Source: Mycobacterium lehmannii (lineage in GTDB: Bacteria; Actinomycetota; Actinomycetes; Mycobacteriales; Mycobacteriaceae). Taken from it: a DNA stretch of 64,000 nt. The stretch's first letter is position 1. Every line of letters starts with the position of its first letter. Made by a program: the position numbers and the translations under genes. Shown in pieces: positions 1-8,850 of the stretch. The stretch covers positions 310,001 through 374,000 of the forward strand of contig NZ_NKCN01000002.1 of NCBI RefSeq assembly GCF_002245535.1. The letters are read 5' to 3'. The notes beneath the pieces were generated by a model. The model ran no database searches and was not told the origin of the DNA. It worked only from the letters and a program-made list of their open reading frames with translations.

Positions 1-812
1 CCCGTGGAACGCAGGCAGGGCCCGGTGATCCCGAGCGCCATGCACCCGGTCAGATCGAGATAACCGACGCCGACCGTGCGGCCCTTCCAGATGTAGTTCT
101 CGTTGAGCAGGTCCTCGAGGTCCTTGAGCCGCTTGGGCATCAGGTCGAGCACCTCACGGATCTGCGGCACTGCCTCGTCGGGAAGGTCCACCGCCACCCC
201 GCCCGGACGAACGTACGCGCTGTTCATCCGCAGGCCCGTCACCGTCTCGAACACCGACAGGATCTGCTCGCGTTCACGGAATCCGTAGAACATCGCGCTC
301 ATCGCGCCCAGTTCCATCCCGCCGGTCGCCAGCGCGACAAGATGCGAGGAGATGCGGTTGAGCTCCATCATCATCACGCGAATGACGCTGGCGCGCTCGG
401 GGATCGCGTCGGTGACGCCCAACAGTTTCTCGACGCCCAGACAGTAGGCCGTCTCGTTGAAGAACGGCGACAGATAGTCCATCCGCGTGACGAACGTGAC
501 GCCCTGCGTCCAGTTGCGGAACTCGAGGTTCTTCTCGATTCCGGTGTGCAGGTAGCCGATTCCGCAGCGGGCGGAGATGACCGTCTCACCCTCGATCTCG
601 AGGACCAGCCGAAGCACACCGTGGGTGGAGGGGTGCTGCGGACCCATGTTCACGACGATGCGTTCGCCTGCGTGGGCCGCGGCCGCATCCTTGGCGGCCT
701 GGACCACTTGGTCCCAATCCTGGCCGCCGACAACGATTACCGTCTCGTTGTTGTCCGACGCGGCCGAGGATGAAGCGCCGCCCTGCGTGGGCGGGACGTG
801 CGAAATGCTCAT
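1..812 (-). CDS. nuoD: NADH-quinone oxidoreductase subunit D (partial, C-terminus off the left edge)
   Basis: Peripheral-arm subunit of respiratory complex I that helps shape the quinone site together with NuoB. About 270 codons are present and the rest lies left of the window. The translation shows the family segments [24 protein letters not shown] and [11 protein letters not shown] place the start at the ATG on 810-812, which overlaps the nuoC stop (ATGA), so translation is probably coupled. A Ser/Ala-rich leader precedes the conserved domain. It is the last visible gene of the minus-strand nuoA-B-C-D order. The assignment is secure; only the length is limited by the window. Confidence 0.96.
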   Translation of the reverse strand, partial: MSISHVPPTQGGASSSAASDNNETVIVVGGQDWDQVVQAAKDAAAAHAGERIVVNMGPQHPSTHGVLRLVLEIEGETVISARCGIGYLHTGIEKNLEFRNWTQGVTFVTRMDYLSPFFNETAYCLGVEKLLGVTDAIPERASVIRVMMMELNRISSHLVALATGGMELGAMSAMFYGFREREQILSVFETVTGLRMNSAYVRPGGVAVDLPDEAVPQIREVLDLMPKRLKDLEDLLNENYIWKGRTVGVGYLDLTGCMALGITGPCLRST

Positions 813-1528
813 CAGCTGTAGACCCTCCGTTGATCGGGCGGAGGAATCTCGGCGCCGTGATACTCCACCGGGATGCCGCCCAACGGGTAGTCCTTGCGCT
901 GCGGGTGCCCCACCCAGTCGTCGGGCATCTCGATCCGGGTCAGGGCGGGATGCCCGTCGAAGATGATGCCGAAGAAGTCGTAGGTCTCGCGTTCGTGCCA
1001 GTCGGTGGTGGGATAGACCTCGAACAGCGACGGGATGTGCGGGTCATCGTCGGGTGCGGCGACCTCGATCAAGATCCGCCGGTTGTGGGTGATGGACATC
1101 AGCGGATACACCGCGTGCAGTTCGCGCCCGACTTTGTCGGGGTAGTGCACCCCACTGACTCCGAGGCACAACTCGAAACGCAACTGCGGATCGTCCCGCA
1201 GCGCACGGGCCACGATAGGCAGCTGGTCACGCTGCACCTCGAGGGTCAGCTCGTCGCGGTGCACCACGACCCGCTCGATCGATGCCGCGTAACCGTCCTC
1301 GCCGAGCACCTCGGCGAGCCGATCGACGACCTCGTCGAAATAGCGGCCGTAGGGACGTGGTGAGCTGCCGGGCAGCGCGACGGGTCGCACCAGGCGCCCG
1401 TAGCCGGAGGTGTCACCTGACCCCTTAACCCCGAACATTCCGCGGCGGACACCGATGATCTTCGGTGCGCCCGCTTCGGCGCCGTTGCCGTTCGTCGCGT
1501 TCTGCTTTTCATCCGGGCCGGCGGTCAT
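812..1528 (-). CDS. nuoC: NADH-quinone oxidoreductase subunit C
   Basis: The 30 kDa subunit of the complex I peripheral arm, 238 aa. The conserved block with [17 protein letters not shown] and the C-terminal RKDYPLGG region are clearly visible. The first 40 or so residues are a low-complexity leader ([15 protein letters not shown]) typical of mycobacterial NuoC. The ATG at 1526-1528 overlaps the nuoB stop by four bases, and its own stop overlaps the nuoD start in the same way. This indicates one polycistronic, translationally coupled unit. An open frame continues upstream of this ATG but is only the shadow of nuoB. Confidence 0.96.
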   Translation of the reverse strand: MTAGPDEKQNATNGNGAEAGAPKIIGVRRGMFGVKGSGDTSGYGRLVRPVALPGSSPRPYGRYFDEVVDRLAEVLGEDGYAASIERVVVHRDELTLEVQRDQLPIVARALRDDPQLRFELCLGVSGVHYPDKVGRELHAVYPLMSITHNRRILIEVAAPDDDPHIPSLFEVYPTTDWHERETYDFFGIIFDGHPALTRIEMPDDWVGHPQRKDYPLGGIPVEYHGAEIPPPDQRRVYS

Positions 1529-2079
1529 CGCAGCAGCCCCTTGAGCTCGATGGTCGGCGTGACGGCCAGCGCGGCCTGCTCGGCCTCGCGGATCGCCTCT
1601 TCGCGGTGCACGCCGAGCGGCATCTCCTGAATCTTGTCGTGCAGCTTCAGGATCGCGTGCAGCAGCATCTCCGGGCGCGGCGGGCAACCGGGCAGGTAGA
1701 TGTCCACCGGGACGACGTGATCGACACCCTGGACGATCGCGTAGTTGTTGAACATCCCGCCCGAGGATGCGCACACTCCCATCGCCAGAACCCACTTCGG
1801 CTCAGCCATCTGGTCGTAGATCTGCCGCAGCACCGGCGCCATCTTCTGGCTGACCCGCCCCGCGACGATCATCAGGTCGGCCTGGCGGGGCGTGGCCGAG
1901 AACCGCTCCATGCCGAACCGTGAGATGTCGAACCGCGGGCCTGCCGTGGCCATCATCTCGATCGCGCAGCACGCCAGCCCGAACGTCGCGGGCCACAGCG
2001 AGCCCTTGCGGATGTAACCCGCCACTTTCTCGACCGTGGACAGCAGGATCCCGCCCGGCAACTTCTCCTCTAGTCCCAT
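1525..2079 (-). CDS. nuoB: NADH-quinone oxidoreductase subunit B
   Basis: Carries the N2 4Fe-4S cluster that passes electrons to quinone in complex I. The protein is 184 aa. The adjacent cysteine pair is seen in [10 protein letters not shown] (residues 34-43), and the later cluster cysteines are in [10 protein letters not shown] and [10 protein letters not shown], so all four ligands are present. The start at the ATG on 2077-2079 matches the family start [10 protein letters not shown]. The frame stays open further upstream, but that part is antisense to nothing useful and overlaps nuoA. It overlaps nuoA by ten bases and nuoC by four. Confidence 0.97.
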   Translation of the reverse strand: MGLEEKLPGGILLSTVEKVAGYIRKGSLWPATFGLACCAIEMMATAGPRFDISRFGMERFSATPRQADLMIVAGRVSQKMAPVLRQIYDQMAEPKWVLAMGVCASSGGMFNNYAIVQGVDHVVPVDIYLPGCPPRPEMLLHAILKLHDKIQEMPLGVHREEAIREAEQAALAVTPTIELKGLLR

Positions 2080-2444
2080 GCCAGACCTCCCCGTCGCCAC
2101 ACATAGGCGTAGGCGACGAACACCGTCGCCATGAACAGCAGCATCTCTATCAGCGCAAACAGCCCAAGATTGTCGAAAGCAACCGCCCACGGGTACAGGA
2201 AGACGATCTCGATGTCGAAGATGATGAACAACATCGCGGTCAGGTAGTACTTGATCGGAAACCGCTGGCCGGTCGGCTGACCGGACGCACCCCCGTGCGG
2301 CACCGGCTCGATGCCGCATTCGTAGGCCTCGAGCTTGGCCCTGTTGTAGCGACGCGGGCCGACCAGCAGAGCAATGGCAACCGAGCCGACCGCGAACGCC
2401 GCCGCAATAGCGCCAAGCACCAGGATTGGCGTGTACAAATCCAT
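2070..2444 (-). CDS. nuoA: NADH-quinone oxidoreductase subunit A
   Basis: Small membrane-arm subunit of complex I with three predicted transmembrane helices (about residues 5-30, 62-84 and 90-112). The AYECGIEP loop and the [18 protein letters not shown] segment are diagnostic. I chose the ATG at 2444 ([11 protein letters not shown]) by comparison with the family. A TTG three codons upstream (2453) sits closer to the purine-rich GAGGGAG and could be used instead. It is the first gene of the nuo operon, so its promoter should lie in 2445-2610. Confidence 0.95.
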   Translation of the reverse strand: MDLYTPILVLGAIAAAFAVGSVAIALLVGPRRYNRAKLEAYECGIEPVPHGGASGQPTGQRFPIKYYLTAMLFIIFDIEIVFLYPWAVAFDNLGLFALIEMLLFMATVFVAYAYVWRRGGLAWD

Positions 2445-2610
2445 ACCGAGCAAACGCTCCCTCGTGGGCTGTTCGATGTGAGCTTACCCACACCCTAGCG
2501 CCCTTTGGGATGCGCGCCACACCTTTTGGTTAGTATCGCTATTGGCAACGCGTGGCTATGTCGTCATGCCTCGAATAGGCAAGTGCGACAGCGGTTTACG
2601 TGTTTTCTGG

Positions 2611-3012
2611 CTATTGCACCAGGGTGCGCAGCAGCGAGGCCACGGCGTCGCCGAGCCGGATCGGATCGATCGGGTGGGGAACTGCGGCTTCGGCGCGCGA
2701 CCAGCGGGCCAGCCATGCGTCATCGGGACGGCCGGTGAGCACCAGGATCGGCGGGCAATCCTCGATCTCGTCCTTGAGCTGCTTGGCGATTCCCATCCCG
2801 CCGACGGGGGTGGCCTCGCCGTCGAGGATCACCAGATCGAACCCGCCTTCATCCATCTGGCGAATGACCATGGGGCCGGTCGCCACCTCGACGTAGGTCA
2901 GCTCTGGCAACTCCGGATGCACCCGCTTACCGAGCGCGAGTTGTACCTCTTCGCGGGTCCTGGGGTTGTCGCTGTAGACGAGGACCCGCAGCGGACGCGA
3001 TGACTCGGCCAT
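2611..3012 (-). CDS. Receiver-domain response-regulator-like protein next to nuo
   Basis: Stand-alone receiver (CheY-like) domain of 133 aa with no output domain. The phospho-acceptor Asp is in DLVILDGEA and the conserved Thr in LVLTGRP. The place normally held by the conserved Lys-Pro reads AVPHPIDP, so the Lys is replaced by His and signalling may be atypical. The same kind of gene (Rv3143) sits just upstream of nuoA in M. tuberculosis, which supports a conserved pairing with complex I. Partner kinase and target cannot be seen here. Confidence 0.85.
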   Translation of the reverse strand: MAESSRPLRVLVYSDNPRTREEVQLALGKRVHPELPELTYVEVATGPMVIRQMDEGGFDLVILDGEATPVGGMGIAKQLKDEIEDCPPILVLTGRPDDAWLARWSRAEAAVPHPIDPIRLGDAVASLLRTLVQ

Positions 3013-3027
3013 GCCGTGATCGTACGG

Positions 3028-3561
3028 CTAGCGGGTGTGCCGGAACACCAAGTCGCCGGAGATCGTCGACTTGTCACCGATCATGCCCACCAGGTTGCCG
3101 TCGACGCCGAACTCTCGCCGGCTGACGGTGGCCTCGGTGACCAGCCGCATCCCGCCGTCGCCGACCGGTGTGACCTTGGTTCGCAGCGTCAGGGGTTTGG
3201 TCGTGCCCTTGATGGTCAGTTCGGCGCGCAGGTCGATGGTGTCGCCGTCGATCGCGTCGGCTCCGGTGATGAGCACGCTGATCTCCGGATGGGTTTCTGC
3301 GCCAAAGAAATCGGCGGAGTGCAGATGTTCGTCACGCTTGCGGATACCGGTGCGCAGCGACGCGGCGTTGATCTCGATGTGTCCGGAAACCGTTTGCGGA
3401 GACGATAATTGGCCGTCACCGCTGAACTCGGTGAACCGGCCCTTGACGGGTACCAGGCCCCACATCGACTTGCTGCGCACCCCGATCGTGGACTGAGCCG
3501 GGTCCAGCGTCCATGTTCCTGTCGAGGCGGGATCGCTGAAAAGCTCACTCAGGCTTACCAT
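3028..3561 (-). CDS. YceI family protein
   Basis: YceI/lipocalin-like fold protein, 177 aa, from the family that binds polyisoprenoids in some bacteria. The signature is visible: GTWTLDPAQSTIGVRSKSM near residue 15, a central GHIEINAASL, and C-terminal STISGDLVFRH. I start at the ATG on 3559-3561 because AGGAGA precedes it, although the frame extends 19 codons further. There is no clear signal peptide, so it is probably cytoplasmic. The biological role is not established for mycobacterial members. Confidence 0.85.
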   Translation of the reverse strand: MVSLSELFSDPASTGTWTLDPAQSTIGVRSKSMWGLVPVKGRFTEFSGDGQLSSPQTVSGHIEINAASLRTGIRKRDEHLHSADFFGAETHPEISVLITGADAIDGDTIDLRAELTIKGTTKPLTLRTKVTPVGDGGMRLVTEATVSRREFGVDGNLVGMIGDKSTISGDLVFRHTR

Positions 3562-3614
3562 GTGGTCTCCTAGCTCAGTTTGTCGGATGCTTGTGACCGG
3601 TGTCGTCGGCCGGG

Positions 3615-4007
3615 TCACGTGGTGGGCTCGAGCAACGGAGCGATCTCCGCTGGGTCGAAGTACTCGTCGATCCGGCTGATCCGCCCGTCGGCGCCCAGTT
3701 TGATGATGATGCCCACACGCATCGCGATGACGCCGCCGTTGTGTCCGGTCGCGTGCAGGATGTGCTGCTGGACCAGCCCTCCGTCGAACAGCTGACGATC
3801 GATGACCTGGTATCGGCGTTGTGAGGTGGTGTCGATGAACCAGTGCAGGACTCGAAGCGCCCGGTCCTTGTCACGGTCGCGGTCGGCGACCTTCCAGACC
3901 ACGATGTCGTCGTGCCACAGCCGCGAAATGGCGTCGCGGTCGCCGGCCTCGATAGCCGCGAACAAGCGATCCGCCACGTCGGTGACAACGTCGTGGGCAA
4001 CGGTCAC
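3615..4007 (-). CDS. SnoaL-like (NTF2-fold) protein
   Basis: A 130-aa single-domain alpha+beta protein of the NTF2/SnoaL superfamily. The typical layout is visible: an N-terminal helix with LFAAIEAGDRDAISRLWHDD, then beta strands ending in DGRISRIDEYFDP. Family members are isomerases, hydratases or ligand-binding proteins, and no specific substrate can be read. The GTG start at 4005-4007 is preceded by a strong AGGAGG. It lies 53 bp upstream of the YceI gene on the same strand, so the two may be co-transcribed. Confidence 0.8.
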   Translation of the reverse strand: MTVAHDVVTDVADRLFAAIEAGDRDAISRLWHDDIVVWKVADRDRDKDRALRVLHWFIDTTSQRRYQVIDRQLFDGGLVQQHILHATGHNGGVIAMRVGIIIKLGADGRISRIDEYFDPAEIAPLLEPTT

Positions 4008-4055
4008 GTGATCCTCCTTGACCTCAACACCGATTGAGGTTGAACACTGGCGGGC

Positions 4056-4682
4056 ATGGATGTGACACCTACTCTCTCGCTATTCGACGACGCCTACAAG
4101 AGCGGAACCGCACCGTGGGTGATCGGCGAGCCGCAGCCGGCGATCGTCGACCTGGAACGCGCGGGCCTGATCCGGGGCGCGGTGCTCGACGTCGGCTGTG
4201 GCGCCGGTGAGCATACGATCCTGCTCGCCGGCCTCGGCTACGACGTGCTCGGCGTCGACTACGCGCCATCGGCGGTCGAGCACGCCCGCAGAAACGCCGA
4301 GGTCAAGGGCGTCGAGGCGCGTTTCGAGGTCGCCGATGCGATGGATCTCGGGGAGGCCGCCTACGACACCATCGTCGACAGCGCGCTGTTCCACATCTTC
4401 GACGAGACCGACCGCGCGAGGTACGTGCGCAGTCTGCACGCGGCGTGCCGGCCGGGCGGGCTGGTACACGTGCTCGCGCTCTCCGACCGCGGCCGCGGAT
4501 TCGGCCCGCAGGTCAGCGAATCCGACATCCGCGACGCGTTCGGCGACGGGTGGGTCCTCGAGTCGCTGGGGGAGACCACCTACCGCGGCATCGTTCAGCC
4601 CGCCCAGGCCGACGCGATCGGATCGGCGGCGGGAACTCTCGTCGACGAACCGGCATGGCTGGCCCGAATCCGCCGCCCCTGA
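4056..4682 (+). CDS. Class I SAM-dependent methyltransferase
   Basis: A 208-aa Rossmann-fold methyltransferase. Motif I is VLDVGCGAGEHTILLA (residues 43-58). An acidic motif II residue follows in VLGVDYAPSAVEHARRN, with DAMDLGE and DTIVDSALFHIF downstream. The acceptor substrate cannot be inferred. The gene is divergent from the SnoaL-like gene and convergent with the DUF6285-like gene, and it ends inside a long inverted repeat that probably terminates transcription from both sides. Confidence 0.88.
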   Translation: MDVTPTLSLFDDAYKSGTAPWVIGEPQPAIVDLERAGLIRGAVLDVGCGAGEHTILLAGLGYDVLGVDYAPSAVEHARRNAEVKGVEARFEVADAMDLGEAAYDTIVDSALFHIFDETDRARYVRSLHAACRPGGLVHVLALSDRGRGFGPQVSESDIRDAFGDGWVLESLGETTYRGIVQPAQADAIGSAAGTLVDEPAWLARIRRP

Positions 4683-4740
4683 CGCGATTTGTGCACGATC
4701 GGGAGCGCTCACCGCTCCTCGATGTGCACAAATCGCGTCA
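4680..4740. terminator. Large bidirectional terminator hairpin
   Basis: A perfect 17-bp inverted repeat (TGACGCGATTTGTGCAC at 4680-4696 and its complement at 4724-4740) encloses a second near-perfect inner stem built on GGAGCG/CGCTCC. The whole 61-bp stretch can fold into one hairpin. It lies exactly between two convergent genes and supplies the stop codon of both, TGA on each strand. No U-tract follows, as is common in mycobacterial terminators. Confidence 0.75.
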
Positions 4741-5091
4741 GTAGCCGGGGTGGTTGACGTCCAGGCGGTGCCGGACGATCGTCCGCAGCACCGGCAACAG
4801 CTCTGCGGCGCGGCCGTCGAGCTCACCCGAGCGGATCGCCGCGGCCAGTTCGGGTTCGTCGCGGTAACCGATCTCGCGCAGGGCGTCGGTGACCTCCCCG
4901 GAAGACGTGTCGAGTAGTTCGCGTTCGACGATGCGCAACACATTGGCCGCGACGCGGGCGTGGAAGTTGACCTGGCCCGCCTCGGCGAGCCCGCTGTCGG
5001 GACCGGTCACGCTGCGGACGTCGTTCTCGAGGAAGCCGGCGACGGCGGCGACCAGTTCAGCCGCCGTCGGGCGGCCGTACAGCCAGGTCAT
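4738..5091 (-). CDS. DUF6285-like small protein
   Basis: A 117-aa helical protein starting MTWLYGRPTAAELVAAVAGFL and ending with HRLDVNHPGY. It follows an aminoglycoside-phosphotransferase-like gene and an acyl-CoA dehydrogenase, the usual company of this actinobacterial family, which is why I give the DUF name with moderate certainty. The ATG at 5089-5091 overlaps the upstream phosphotransferase stop (ATGA). It is the last gene of the eight-gene minus-strand operon, and its stop lies in the terminator hairpin. Function unknown. Confidence 0.7.
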   Translation of the reverse strand: MTWLYGRPTAAELVAAVAGFLENDVRSVTGPDSGLAEAGQVNFHARVAANVLRIVERELLDTSSGEVTDALREIGYRDEPELAAAIRSGELDGRAAELLPVLRTIVRHRLDVNHPGY

Positions 5092-6059
5092 CGCGGTCCA
5101 CCTCCTTCGAGCAGATCCAAAACGTCCCATTCGGTTTCGCTGACGCGCCGTCCGATCGCGGCCAGCTCGACCGACTCCGTCTGCCCCGACAGATGACGTT
5201 CGGCCTGATATCGGCAGATGACGCCCCACCGCAGCGTGGCCACTGTCAACCACCACCGGAACGCCGCCCGATCGAGCGTCGTGTTCGCGGCGGATTCGTA
5301 GGCGGCCAGGAAGTCCTCGACGCTGCCCAACCCGCCGGCACCGTGATGCTCCGGCGCGCCGAAACGCCATGCCCGGATACAGAACCAGGCCAAATCTTCG
5401 TAGACCTCGCCGATGTGCACGAGCTCCCAGTCCAGCACCGCGGCCAGCCCGTTGTCGTCGACGATCAGGTTGCCCATCCGGAAGTCGCCGTGCACCAGAA
5501 CCTGCGGCGACGGAGGCGGCCGGTTGGCCTCAAGCCAGCGGAATGCCCACTCGAATGTCGCTGTGGTGTCGCCCATTTCGTCGAGCCGGGCCCGCCACTC
5601 AGACAGCTGGTCCGACGGTGGCACGTCGATGCCCTGATGCTCCGCACGGTGAATGGCGGCCAGCGCCTCGGCGCACTGGTGCAGCAACCGTTGGCGGCCG
5701 GAGTCGTCCAGCGAGCGATAGATCCGCCGCACGATGGTCTCGCCACCGATGGCGTCGCAGATCAGATACGGATTGCCCAGCGCCGCGGGGGAGTTGTCGG
5801 CTGCCAGGATGTGGGGCACGGGCGCCCCCGCGGCGGCCGCCCGCTGCTGTACGGCGGCTTCCAATTCCATGCTTGCGTGGACGTCGTCGGGCGGGCCCGT
5901 ACGCAGGATCAGGGCGCGACGCGTGTCGGTGACCGCATCGAAGGCCCACGTCGTGCGGCTCGCACCGCCGGTCAGCGCGTGCAGATTCTCGACGGCGACA
6001 CCCTCGCCGAGCACCGGCCCGAGGACGCCGGTGAGGCCTTCGGCGAGTTCGCGGTTCAA
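5088..6059 (-). CDS. Phosphotransferase family protein (APH-like, ACAD10 type)
   Basis: A 323-aa kinase-like protein of the aminoglycoside-phosphotransferase superfamily. The catalytic loop LVHGDFRMGNLIVDDN and the metal-binding AVLDWELVHIGEVYEDLAWF are intact. Proteins of this subgroup pair with acyl-CoA dehydrogenases and are thought to phosphorylate hydroxyacyl-CoA intermediates, as in human ACAD10/11. That fits the neighbouring dehydrogenase at 6056-7294, which overlaps its start by four bases. Antibiotic resistance is unlikely in this context. Confidence 0.85.
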   Translation of the reverse strand: MNRELAEGLTGVLGPVLGEGVAVENLHALTGGASRTTWAFDAVTDTRRALILRTGPPDDVHASMELEAAVQQRAAAAGAPVPHILAADNSPAALGNPYLICDAIGGETIVRRIYRSLDDSGRQRLLHQCAEALAAIHRAEHQGIDVPPSDQLSEWRARLDEMGDTTATFEWAFRWLEANRPPPSPQVLVHGDFRMGNLIVDDNGLAAVLDWELVHIGEVYEDLAWFCIRAWRFGAPEHHGAGGLGSVEDFLAAYESAANTTLDRAAFRWWLTVATLRWGVICRYQAERHLSGQTESVELAAIGRRVSETEWDVLDLLEGGGPR

Positions 6060-7294
6060 CGCTTGCCGAACCCGAACAGCCGCTGGGCCACCCGCCGGAT
6101 CTGAATCTCCTCGGCTCCCTCGGTGATCCGGTAGCGCCGGTGATGCCGGTAGATGTGTTCGAACGGTTCGTGCCGGCTGTAGCCGACGCCCCCGAACACC
6201 TGCATCGCGCGGTCGGCGGCATCACAGACCAGCCGGTTCGCGCGATAGTTCGCCATCGACACCTTGTCCGAAACCTCCATGTGGTGGTTGCGGTCCAACT
6301 CCGTTGCCGCGTAATACACCAGCAGCCTCACCATCTGGGCCTCGGTCTGCAACTCCACCAACGGCCACTGCACGGCCTGGTTCACCGCAAGCGGCTTGCC
6401 GAAGACTTTGCGGTCGTTCGCGTACTGAACGGCGCGGTCGATGCAGTACTGTGCCGCGCCGAGGCTGCTGGCGGCCTGGCGGATCCTGTTCTCGTGCAGG
6501 AAGGTCTGGCCCACCTCCAGACCGCGGTCGACCTCGCCGAGCACCGCGTCGGCGGGCACCCGGACGTCCTTCAGCTCGACCTCGCCGTGGTCGGTCGGCA
6601 TGTTGAAGGACCACCAGTAGTACGGCACGGTGAATCCGGTGGCGTCGGTGGGCACCAGGAATGCGGTGATGCCGCGGGCCTGCCCGGCTTCGCCGGAGGT
6701 GCGGGCGAACACCAGATCGTGGGTGGCGCGGTGCACGCCGGTGTTGAATCGTTTGGCGCCGTTGATGACCCACTCGTCACCGTCGCGCACGGCGGTGGTC
6801 TCCATCCAGGTGGCGTCCGAACCGTGTGCGGGTTCGGTGAGGCCGAAGGCCATCGACCGTTTCCCGGTGATCAACGCCTCGGTCCACTCGGCCTTCTGCG
6901 CGTCGGTGCCGAACCGGTCCATCATGATGACCTGCGGGAAGTTGCCGACGATCGACGACTCGTTCTGCAGGTCGTTGTGCAGCCCGAGACCCTTGTGCGC
7001 CAGATGTTCGCGGATGACGGCCATGTCGATGTTGCTGCCGTCGCGGCCGCCGAACCGGGACGGCAGCCCATAGCGCAGCCAGCCCGCCGCGTCCGCGCGC
7101 CTGCGCATCTCGTCGAGCAGGTCCTCCCACTCCCGCCGGGGGATCCCGTCATTGTCCCAGTCCGTACGGGCATGTTCGCGACGCTTGTCGAAGTACTGGA
7201 TGTTCTCGCGTTCCAGCGGTTTGATCTCCGTCTCGATGAAGGCGTCCATCTCGGCGAGGAGTGCAGGCAGATGGTCGGGCAGGGCGAAATCCAC
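6056..7294 (-). CDS. Acyl-CoA dehydrogenase family protein
   Basis: A 412-aa FAD-dependent dehydrogenase. The FAD and substrate motifs are present: MAFGLTEPAHGSDATWMET in the middle domain, and VFGGVGYSRHEPFEHIYRHHRRYRI at the C-terminus. It is closest in layout to the long-chain or ACAD10/11-like group that works with the adjacent APH-like kinase. The start is the ATG at 7294. The gap to the upstream TetR gene is 20 bp, so it belongs to the same operon. Confidence 0.9.
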   Translation of the reverse strand: MDFALPDHLPALLAEMDAFIETEIKPLERENIQYFDKRREHARTDWDNDGIPRREWEDLLDEMRRRADAAGWLRYGLPSRFGGRDGSNIDMAVIREHLAHKGLGLHNDLQNESSIVGNFPQVIMMDRFGTDAQKAEWTEALITGKRSMAFGLTEPAHGSDATWMETTAVRDGDEWVINGAKRFNTGVHRATHDLVFARTSGEAGQARGITAFLVPTDATGFTVPYYWWSFNMPTDHGEVELKDVRVPADAVLGEVDRGLEVGQTFLHENRIRQAASSLGAAQYCIDRAVQYANDRKVFGKPLAVNQAVQWPLVELQTEAQMVRLLVYYAATELDRNHHMEVSDKVSMANYRANRLVCDAADRAMQVFGGVGYSRHEPFEHIYRHHRRYRITEGAEEIQIRRVAQRLFGFGKR

Positions 7295-7314
7295 GTTGAT
7301 TTCCTTTCCAGGGT

Positions 7315-7935
7315 TCAGAAACCGTACAGCGTCTTCTTCCAGATCCTCGACAGCGTCGCGATCGCATCCTCGTCGGTCAGCTCGATGCCCAGGCCCGATG
7401 TTCCGACGAAGACGGTGGTGAAGTTCTCGAACAGCAGCGCGATGGCCGCCGCGGTGTGCTCGGGATTGAGGTCGGCGCCGTAGCCCTGCTCTTGTGCGCG
7501 GCGCACCGAGGCCGCGAAGATGTCCATGCCGAACCGACGGAATTCGTTCTGCACGGCGGCGAATCGCGGTTGGGTCGTGGCCAGTTGCGCGACGGCGATC
7601 ATGATCCCGATGTTCTGCTTGAACATGTCCCAGTAACCGGTGACCACGGTGCGGAAGAACCCGTCGTCATCCGGCGACTCGGGTAGGTCGAGTGCTCCGC
7701 CGGACGGTGCCACCACCTCGCGCAGAAACGACTGCGCGAGCACCGCCAACAGGTCTTCCTTGTCCGCGAAATAGCGGTAGAACGAAGCAGGCGACTTACC
7801 GGCCGCAGAAGTGATGTCGCCGAGCGTCGTACCGTGGAAACCACGTTCTGCGAACAGTTTCCGGGCGGCCATCTCGATGGCCTCGCGGGTCTGGCGGCCC
7901 TTGGCGCTCAGTGTCGGCGACGGTCCGGTGGGCAC
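7315..7935 (-). CDS. TetR/AcrR family regulator
   Basis: A 206-aa repressor-type protein. The N-terminal helix-turn-helix reads AARKLFAERGFHGTTLGDITSAAGKSPASFYRYF (residues 23-56), followed by a helical ligand-binding domain. The start is a GTG (7933-7935). It is embedded inside the operon it may control, six bases downstream of the HMG-CoA-lyase-like gene. A candidate operator is the 20-bp palindrome at 12420-12439 in front of the first gene of this operon; that link is inference. Confidence 0.88.
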   Translation of the reverse strand: MPTGPSPTLSAKGRQTREAIEMAARKLFAERGFHGTTLGDITSAAGKSPASFYRYFADKEDLLAVLAQSFLREVVAPSGGALDLPESPDDDGFFRTVVTGYWDMFKQNIGIMIAVAQLATTQPRFAAVQNEFRRFGMDIFAASVRRAQEQGYGADLNPEHTAAAIALLFENFTTVFVGTSGLGIELTDEDAIATLSRIWKKTLYGF

Positions 7936-7941
7936 GTCTGC

Positions 7942-8850
7942 TCAGTTCAGGATTCGGTCGCCGGCGCGCAGCAGCGCACTCGGAAGATCGTGTCCGACCA
8001 GACGCTGCGCCACGCGCGCCGCCTCGATCGCGGCGTCCAGGTCCACGTCGACCCCGATCCCGCTGTCGCGCAACAGGTACACCAGGTCCTCGGTGGCGAT
8101 GTTGCCGCTCGCACCGGGCGCGAACGGGCAGCCGCCCAGCCCGCCCACCGACGCGTCCAGCCGGGTGACGCCCGCCGTGACCGCCGCATAAGCGCTGGCC
8201 AACCCGGCGCCGCGGGTGTTGTGGAAGTGGGCGCCCAGCGGGATTTCATCGACCAGCGGGCGCAGCGCCTCGATCGTCTCGGTCACCCGCCGCGGGGTGG
8301 CGGTGCCGATGGTGTCGGCGATCGCCAACCGGTCGACCTCGCTCGACAACGCGGTCGTCATCACATCGACGACGCGCTGGTGGGGTGTCGGTCCGTCGAA
8401 CGGGCAGTCCCATGTGGTGGCGACGATGACCTCGACGCTGGCCCCGCTGTCGTGCGCGATCGAGATGATCTCCGGAATCAACGCCGTCGCCTCTGCGGCG
8501 GTGCGGCCCACATTGGCCCGGCTGTGACCGTCGGCGGCCGAGACCACGTACTCGATCGACGACAACCCCGCCGCGATCGCGCGTTTGGCGCCGTTCGGAC
8601 TGGCCACCAGCGCGGAGAACTCGATGCCGTGTGAGTCGCGGTACTCCTGCAGATGCGTGGCGAGGTCGGGGGCGTCGGCCAGGGCGGGCACCTTCGACGG
8701 CGAGACGAACGCCGTCGCCTCCATCTCCCGAACCCCGGTGGCAGCGACGGCGGCCAACAGTTCGAGCTTGGCCGACAACGGAATCGGGTCCTCGATCTGC
8801 AGTCCGTCACGCAGCGAAACATCGCGTATCTGCACGTGTTCCTGGTTCAC
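7942..8850 (-). CDS. Hydroxymethylglutaryl-CoA lyase-like enzyme
   Basis: A 302-aa TIM-barrel lyase of the DRE-TIM metallolyase family. The N-terminal RDVSLRDGLQ gives the catalytic Arg and metal Asp. The metal His-x-His is HFHNTRG, and the signature loop is GLGGCPFAPGASGN with its Cys. The family cleaves 3-hydroxy-3-methylglutaryl-CoA or longer homologues to acetyl-CoA and acetoacetate. With the CoA-transferase (overlap ATGA at 8847-8850) and acyl-CoA dehydrogenase it suggests breakdown of a branched or ring-derived acyl-CoA. Confidence 0.88.
   Translation of the reverse strand: MNQEHVQIRDVSLRDGLQIEDPIPLSAKLELLAAVAATGVREMEATAFVSPSKVPALADAPDLATHLQEYRDSHGIEFSALVASPNGAKRAIAAGLSSIEYVVSAADGHSRANVGRTAAEATALIPEIISIAHDSGASVEVIVATTWDCPFDGPTPHQRVVDVMTTALSSEVDRLAIADTIGTATPRRVTETIEALRPLVDEIPLGAHFHNTRGAGLASAYAAVTAGVTRLDASVGGLGGCPFAPGASGNIATEDLVYLLRDSGIGVDVDLDAAIEAARVAQRLVGHDLPSALLRAGDRILN

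Noticed and set aside
342..773. Plus-strand open frame of 143 codons antisense to nuoD
   Set aside because: It is the reverse shadow of a strongly conserved complex I gene and has no family resemblance of its own.
5088..6059. Aminoglycoside resistance gene
   Set aside because: APH-like fold, but the operon partner is an acyl-CoA dehydrogenase; this is the ACAD10-type arrangement.
6140..7483. Plus-strand open frame of 447 codons antisense to the acyl-CoA dehydrogenase
   Set aside because: High-GC shadow frame; the minus-strand product has full family motifs and operon context.
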